In this document: in pieces, positions 60,421-64,000 of the stretch | Numbering within the stretch: position 1 is the first letter of the stretch | Layout of the letters: each line of letters opens with the position of its first letter | DNA from: Sphingomonadaceae bacterium | GTDB taxonomy: Bacteria; Pseudomonadota; Alphaproteobacteria; Sphingomonadales; Sphingomonadaceae | Assembly (NCBI GenBank): GCA_024236155.1 | Contig: JACKLA010000004.1 | Location: 137,511-201,510, forward strand | Reading direction: 5' to 3' | Length of the DNA stretch: 64,000 bases | The notes under the pieces: generated by a model | Databases searched by the model: none | What the model saw: only the letters and a program-made list of their open reading frames with translations | What the model was told of the DNA's origin: nothing | Program-made: the position numbers and the translations under genes

Positions 60421-61257
60421 ATGGCACTCAAGAACTACAAACCGACAAGCCCGGCTCGCCGCGGCCTTATCCTCGTCGACAAGTCCGGCCTCTACAAAGG
60501 CAAGCCGGTCAAGTCGCTGACGGAAGGCAAGCGCAAGACGGGTGGCCGCAACAACAAGGGCCATGTCACCTCGCGTGGCATGGGCGGCGGTCACAAGCAG
60601 AAGTACCGTTTCATCGACTTCAAGCGTCGCAAATGGGACGTCGAAGGCACCGTCGAGCGGATCGAATACGATCCCAACCGCACCGCTTTCATCGCGCTCA
60701 TCAAGTATGCCGACGATGAACTGGCCTACATCATCGCTCCGCAGCGTCTCGCTGTCGGCGACAAGGTGATCGCAGGCGAGAAGACCGACACCAAGCCGGG
60801 CAACGCAATGCTGCTGGGCCAGATGCCGGTCGGCACGATCTGCCACAACGTCGAAATGAAGCCGGGCAAGGGCGGTCAGATCGCCCGTTCGGCAGGCGCC
60901 TATGTCCAGCTCGTCGGTCGTGACCGCGGGATGGTCATCGTCCGTCTCAACAGCGGTGAGCAGCGTTACCTGCGTGCCGACTGCATGGGCACGGTCGGTG
61001 CGGTGTCGAACCCCGACAACCAGAACCAGAACCTGGGCAAGGCCGGTCGTCGTCGCTGGATGGGCGTCAAGCCGCTCACCCGTGGTGTCGCCAAGAACCC
61101 GGTCGACCACCCGCACGGCGGTGGTGAAGGCAAGACCTCGGGCGGCCGTCATCCGGTTACCCCGTGGGGCAAGCCGACCAAGGGTGCCCGGACCCGGAAC
61201 AACAAGGCGACGGACAAGATGATCATCCGCTCGCGTCATTCGAAGAAGAAGAGGTAA
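60421..61257 (+). CDS. rplB: 50S ribosomal protein L2
   Basis: L2 joins the subunits and supports peptidyl transferase activity. The 278-residue protein has the N-terminal MALKNYKPTSPARRGLILVD, TEGKRKTGGRNNKGHVTSRG, the IDFKRRKWDVEGTVERIEYD region and the conserved GGGEGKTSGGRHPVTPWGKP end with the critical histidine (HPHGGGEG). Confidence 0.99.
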   Translation: MALKNYKPTSPARRGLILVDKSGLYKGKPVKSLTEGKRKTGGRNNKGHVTSRGMGGGHKQKYRFIDFKRRKWDVEGTVERIEYDPNRTAFIALIKYADDELAYIIAPQRLAVGDKVIAGEKTDTKPGNAMLLGQMPVGTICHNVEMKPGKGGQIARSAGAYVQLVGRDRGMVIVRLNSGEQRYLRADCMGTVGAVSNPDNQNQNLGKAGRRRWMGVKPLTRGVAKNPVDHPHGGGEGKTSGGRHPVTPWGKPTKGARTRNNKATDKMIIRSRHSKKKR

Positions 61258-61263
61258 CCGGAC

Positions 61264-61539
61264 ATGGCACGCTCCGTCTGGAAAGGTCCTTTCGTCGAAC
61301 TCAGCCTTCTGAAGAAGGCCGAAGACGCGCAGGAAGCGAACAGCAACAAGCCGATCAAGACCTGGTCGCGTCGTTCGACGATCCTGCCGCAGTTCGTTGG
61401 CCTGACGTTCAACGTCTACAACGGCCAGAAGTTCATCCCGGTCTCCGTCTCGGAAGAGATGGTTGGCCACAAGCTCGGCGAATTCGCTCCTACGCGCTAT
61501 TTCCCGGGCCACGTCGCTGACAAGAAGGGCAAGCGGTAA
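61264..61539 (+). CDS. rpsS: 30S ribosomal protein S19
   Basis: S19 lies in the 30S head near the A and P sites. The 91-residue protein has MARSVWKGPFVELSLLKKAE, IKTWSRRSTILPQFVGLTF, NVYNGQKFIPVSVSEEMVGH and the KLGEFAPTRYFPGHVADKKG end. Its stop shares bases with the rplV start. Confidence 0.99.
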   Translation: MARSVWKGPFVELSLLKKAEDAQEANSNKPIKTWSRRSTILPQFVGLTFNVYNGQKFIPVSVSEEMVGHKLGEFAPTRYFPGHVADKKGKR

Positions 61540-61916
61540 TGGGCAAGGCTAAATCCCCCCGTCGCGTCGGCGACAACGAGGCGCTGGCCGTCGGCACCAC
61601 CATCCGTGGTTCGGCGCAGAAGCTGAACCTCGTGGCTGAACTGATCCGCGGCAAGAAGGCTGAAGAGGCGCTCAACATCCTCGCTTTCTCGAAGAAGGCG
61701 ATGGCCAAGGACGCCACCAAGGTTCTCGCATCGGCAATCGCCAATGCGGAAAACAACCACAACCTGGATGTCGACGCCCTGGTCGTTGCGGAAGCTTCGG
61801 TCGGCAAGTCGATCACCATGAAGCGTTTCCACGTGCGCGGTCGCGGCAAGTCGACCCGCATCCTCAAGCCGTTCAGCCGGCTGCGGATCGTGGTTCGCGA
61901 GCAGGAAGAGGCGTAA
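61539..61916 (+). CDS. rplV: 50S ribosomal protein L22
   Basis: L22 extends into the exit tunnel, and its beta hairpin affects macrolide sensitivity. The 125-residue protein has RGSAQKLNLVAELIRGKKAE, ALNILAFSKKAMAKDATKVL and the KRFHVRGRGKSTRILKPFSR hairpin. It starts on the last base of the rpsS stop. Confidence 0.99.
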   Translation: MGKAKSPRRVGDNEALAVGTTIRGSAQKLNLVAELIRGKKAEEALNILAFSKKAMAKDATKVLASAIANAENNHNLDVDALVVAEASVGKSITMKRFHVRGRGKSTRILKPFSRLRIVVREQEEA

Positions 61917-61917
61917 G

Positions 61918-62613
61918 ATGGGCCAGAAGAGCAATCCGATCGGTCTGCGCCTGCAGATCAACCGCACCTGGGACAGCCGCTGGTACGCCGAAGGGCGCGA
62001 CTATGCCAAGCTGCTCAAGGAAGACATCGAGATCCGCAAGTACATCATGGCGAACCTGCCGCAGGCAGCGATCTCCAAGGTGGTGATCGAACGTCCGGCC
62101 AAGCTGTGCCGCGTTTCGATCTATGCAGCCCGCCCCGGTGTGATCATCGGCAAGAAGGGCGCGGACATCGAGAAGCTGCGTAGCAAGCTCGCCACGATGA
62201 CCGAAAGCGAAGTGAAGCTGAACATCGTTGAAATCCGCAAGCCGGAAATCGACGCCAAGCTCGTCGCCCAGGGCATCGCCGACCAGCTGATCCGCCGCGT
62301 GGCATTCCGCCGTGCGATGAAGCGCGCCGTGCAGTCCGCCCTGCGTCTGGGTGCCGAAGGCATCAAGATCGTTTGCGGTGGCCGCCTTGGCGGTGCTGAA
62401 ATCGCCCGCGTCGAATGGTACCGTGAAGGCCGCGTTCCGCTGCACACGCTGCGCGCGAACGTCGATTATGCAGAAGCCGAAGCGCTGACCGCATACGGCA
62501 TCATCGGCATCAAGTGCTGGATCTTCAAGGGTGAGATCCTCGCCCACGATCCGACCGCGCAGGACCGCCTGATGATGGAAGCCCAGACTTCCGGCGTCCG
62601 CCCGGCTCGCTGA
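61918..62613 (+). CDS. rpsC: 30S ribosomal protein S3
   Basis: S3 lines the mRNA entry channel. The 231-residue protein has MGQKSNPIGLRLQINRTWDS, the KH-domain motif VIIGKKGADIEKLRSKL and the C-terminal GIKIVCGGRLGGAEIARVEW. VDYAEAEALTAYGIIGIKCW near the end completes the family signature. It is one base after the rplV stop. Confidence 0.99.
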   Translation: MGQKSNPIGLRLQINRTWDSRWYAEGRDYAKLLKEDIEIRKYIMANLPQAAISKVVIERPAKLCRVSIYAARPGVIIGKKGADIEKLRSKLATMTESEVKLNIVEIRKPEIDAKLVAQGIADQLIRRVAFRRAMKRAVQSALRLGAEGIKIVCGGRLGGAEIARVEWYREGRVPLHTLRANVDYAEAEALTAYGIIGIKCWIFKGEILAHDPTAQDRLMMEAQTSGVRPAR

Positions 62614-62634
62614 TTGCAGGATTAGGAAAGAACC

Positions 62635-63066
62635 ATGCTGCAACCGAAAAAAACCAAATACCGCAAGGCTTTCAAGGGCCGGATCAAGGGCGATGCGAAG
62701 GGCGGCACCACGCTGAACTTCGGCTCCTATGGTCTCAAGGCTCTCGAGCCGGAGCGGATCACCGCCCGCCAGATCGAAGCTGCGCGTCGTGCGATCACCC
62801 GCCACATCAAGCGTCAGGGACGCCTGTGGATCCGCGTGTTCCCCGACCTGCCGGTGTCGAAAAAGCCTGCCGAAGTCCGTCAGGGTAAGGGCAAGGGCTC
62901 GATCGAATACTGGGCTGCTCGCGTGAAGCCGGGCCGCATCCTGTTCGAACTCGACGGTGTTCCCGGCCCGCTCGCCGCAACCGCTTTCGAGCGTGCTGCG
63001 ATGAAGCTTCCGATCAAGACGAAGGTCGTTGCCCGTCTCGGCGACACCTCGCACCTGGAGGGCTGA
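62635..63066 (+). CDS. rplP: 50S ribosomal protein L16
   Basis: L16 helps place the A-site tRNA. The 143-residue protein has MLQPKKTKYRKAFKGRIKGD, the LEPERITARQIEAARRAITR region and the RQGKGKGSIEYWAARVKPGR motif with the hydroxylatable Arg. A sharp GAACC ribosome site lies before the ATG. Confidence 0.99.
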   Translation: MLQPKKTKYRKAFKGRIKGDAKGGTTLNFGSYGLKALEPERITARQIEAARRAITRHIKRQGRLWIRVFPDLPVSKKPAEVRQGKGKGSIEYWAARVKPGRILFELDGVPGPLAATAFERAAMKLPIKTKVVARLGDTSHLEG

Positions 63067-63069
63067 TAG

Positions 63070-63276
63070 ATGGCCAAGATCGAAGACCTCCGCACCAAGT
63101 CCGACGACCAGCTTTCGGAGCAGCTTGTCGAACTGAAGCGTGAACAGTTCAACCTCCGCTTCCAGGCGGCGACCAACCAGTTGGAAGCCCCGGCGCGGAT
63201 CAAGGAAGTCCGCCGCTCGATTGCGCAGATCAAGACTCTGCAGACCGAGCGCGCTGCGGCTTCGGCCAAGGCTTAA
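63070..63276 (+). CDS. rpmC: 50S ribosomal protein L29
   Basis: L29 sits near the tunnel exit with L23. The 68-residue helical protein has SDDQLSEQLVELKREQFNLR, FQAATNQLEAPARIKEVRRS and IAQIKTLQTERAAAS. It starts three bases after the rplP stop. Confidence 0.98.
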   Translation: MAKIEDLRTKSDDQLSEQLVELKREQFNLRFQAATNQLEAPARIKEVRRSIAQIKTLQTERAAASAKA

Positions 63277-63286
63277 GGAGCTAACG

Positions 63287-63583
63287 ATGCCGAAACGTAT
63301 CCTGATCGGGACCGTCACCTCCGACAAGACCGACAAGACCGTGACCGTGAAGGTCGAACGCAAGGTGAAGCACCCGCTCTACGGGAAGATCATCCGTCGT
63401 TCGAAGAAGTATCACGCGCACGACGAGAAGAACGAATACACCGTGGGCGACACCGTCCGGATCGAAGAGACCAAGCCGATCTCCAAGACCAAGACGTGGG
63501 CCGTCCTCGACCGGGTGCAGGCATCGAAGGGTGTGGCTGTCGAAGCCGACCTCGAAGTCGAAGCCGCCACCCCGGGCAACTGA
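63287..63583 (+). CDS. rpsQ: 30S ribosomal protein S17
   Basis: S17 is an early-assembly 30S protein. The 98-residue protein has MPKRILIGTVTSDKTDKTVT, VKHPLYGKIIRRSKKYHAHD, EYTVGDTVRIEETKPISKTK and a short acidic C-terminal extension. The ATG at 63287 is preceded by AAGGAG. Confidence 0.99.
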   Translation: MPKRILIGTVTSDKTDKTVTVKVERKVKHPLYGKIIRRSKKYHAHDEKNEYTVGDTVRIEETKPISKTKTWAVLDRVQASKGVAVEADLEVEAATPGN

Positions 63584-63642
63584 TTTAGCGATTAGGAACT
63601 GCCGGACTCGTACCGGCAAGCCAGTGAGAAGGAACCGGATCA

Positions 63643-64000
63643 ATGATCCAGATGCAATCCAATCTCGACGTCGCGGACAATAGCGGCGCAAAGCGCGTCC
63701 AGTGCATCAAGGTGCTGGGTGGCTCGAAGCGTCGTACTGCGTCCGTCGGCGACGTGATCGTGGTTTCCGTGAAGGAAGCCCAGCCGCGTGCACGCGTCAA
63801 AAAGGGCGACGTTCACCGTGCCGTGATCGTGCGTACCAAGAAGGACGTTCGCCGTCCCGATGGCAGCGTGATCCGCTTCGACAGCAACGCCGCTGTCCTG
63901 GTCAACAAGAGCGAGGAGCCGATCGGCACCCGTATCTTTGGCCCGGTTGTGCGCGAGCTGCGTGGCCGCGGTTTCATGAAGATCATTTCGCTCGCTCCGG
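63643..64000 (+). CDS. rplN: 50S ribosomal protein L14, 3'-truncated by window end
   Basis: L14 lies at the subunit interface and is the first gene of the classical spc segment. The visible 119 residues include MIQMQSNLDVADNSGAKRVQ, VGDVIVVSVKEAQPRARVKK and the GPVVRELRGRGFMKIISLAP end, so only about three residues are missing. A 59-base gap follows rpsQ, with GAAGGAACC before the start. Confidence 0.98.
   Translation, partial: MIQMQSNLDVADNSGAKRVQCIKVLGGSKRRTASVGDVIVVSVKEAQPRARVKKGDVHRAVIVRTKKDVRRPDGSVIRFDSNAAVLVNKSEEPIGTRIFGPVVRELRGRGFMKIISLAP

Overview
The window is 64 kb of a GC-rich alphaproteobacterial chromosome, most likely Sphingomonadales and probably an Erythrobacteraceae relative. 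This rests on the gene families present (class II DAHP synthase, EgtB/EgtD, MetZ, Tad pseudopilins, a 391-residue EF-Tu, L3 with an acidic tail) and on the ribosomal gene order. No species can be named from sequence alone. There is no rRNA operon, CRISPR array, prophage or recognisable transposase. There is one tRNA (Gln-UUG) and many short palindromic repeats.

Layout. 1-5.7 kb: end of a class II DAHP synthase, the ergothioneine pair egtB-egtD, a membrane-anchored retropepsin-like protease, a DUF1499 protein and phosphatidylserine decarboxylase. 5.8-9.1 kb: tRNA-Gln followed by a tight four-gene, more A/T-rich islet (papain-like cysteine protease, unknown acidic-tailed protein, four-helix membrane protein, exported coiled-coil protein) that I cannot match to any named system. 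9.1-20 kb: a YghU-type GST, an HTH-NadE fusion, a polysaccharide deacetylase / low-molecular-weight phosphatase / ATP-grasp group, a secreted pair with a ClpP-like protein, and a nitroreductase-pirin pair divergent from a LysR regulator. 20-31.7 kb: housekeeping genes (trhO, ilvE, tlyA, tspO, ubiK, recO, leuB), glycosyltransferases, and an unusual leader region ahead of ilvE.

31.7-48 kb: metZ, a SulP transporter, an HCCA isomerase-like protein, an SDR, three Tad-type pseudopilin genes, a large S9 peptidase, a Fur-boxed TonB receptor with a DUF6607 partner, apaG, an animal-type heme peroxidase and a GcvA-like regulator. 48-53 kb: a lipoprotein, a decayed HTH gene, and a divergent AraC / SDR / LtrA group with different base composition. 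53.4-64 kb: the str operon (rpsL-rpsG-fusA-tuf) running directly into S10/spc (rpsJ to rplN, cut by the window end).

Most interesting points. (1) A paired-hairpin palindromic repeat inserted in frame in egtB, with a close relative upstream of rpsL. (2) The protease islet beside tRNA-Gln. (3) An 18-codon ORF with a 14-nt perfect Shine-Dalgarno and a hairpin ahead of ilvE. (4) An HTH domain in frame with NAD synthetase, with a palindrome in a promoter that appears to give a leaderless transcript. (5) A two-copy repeat whose leading hairpin changes sequence but keeps its pairing.
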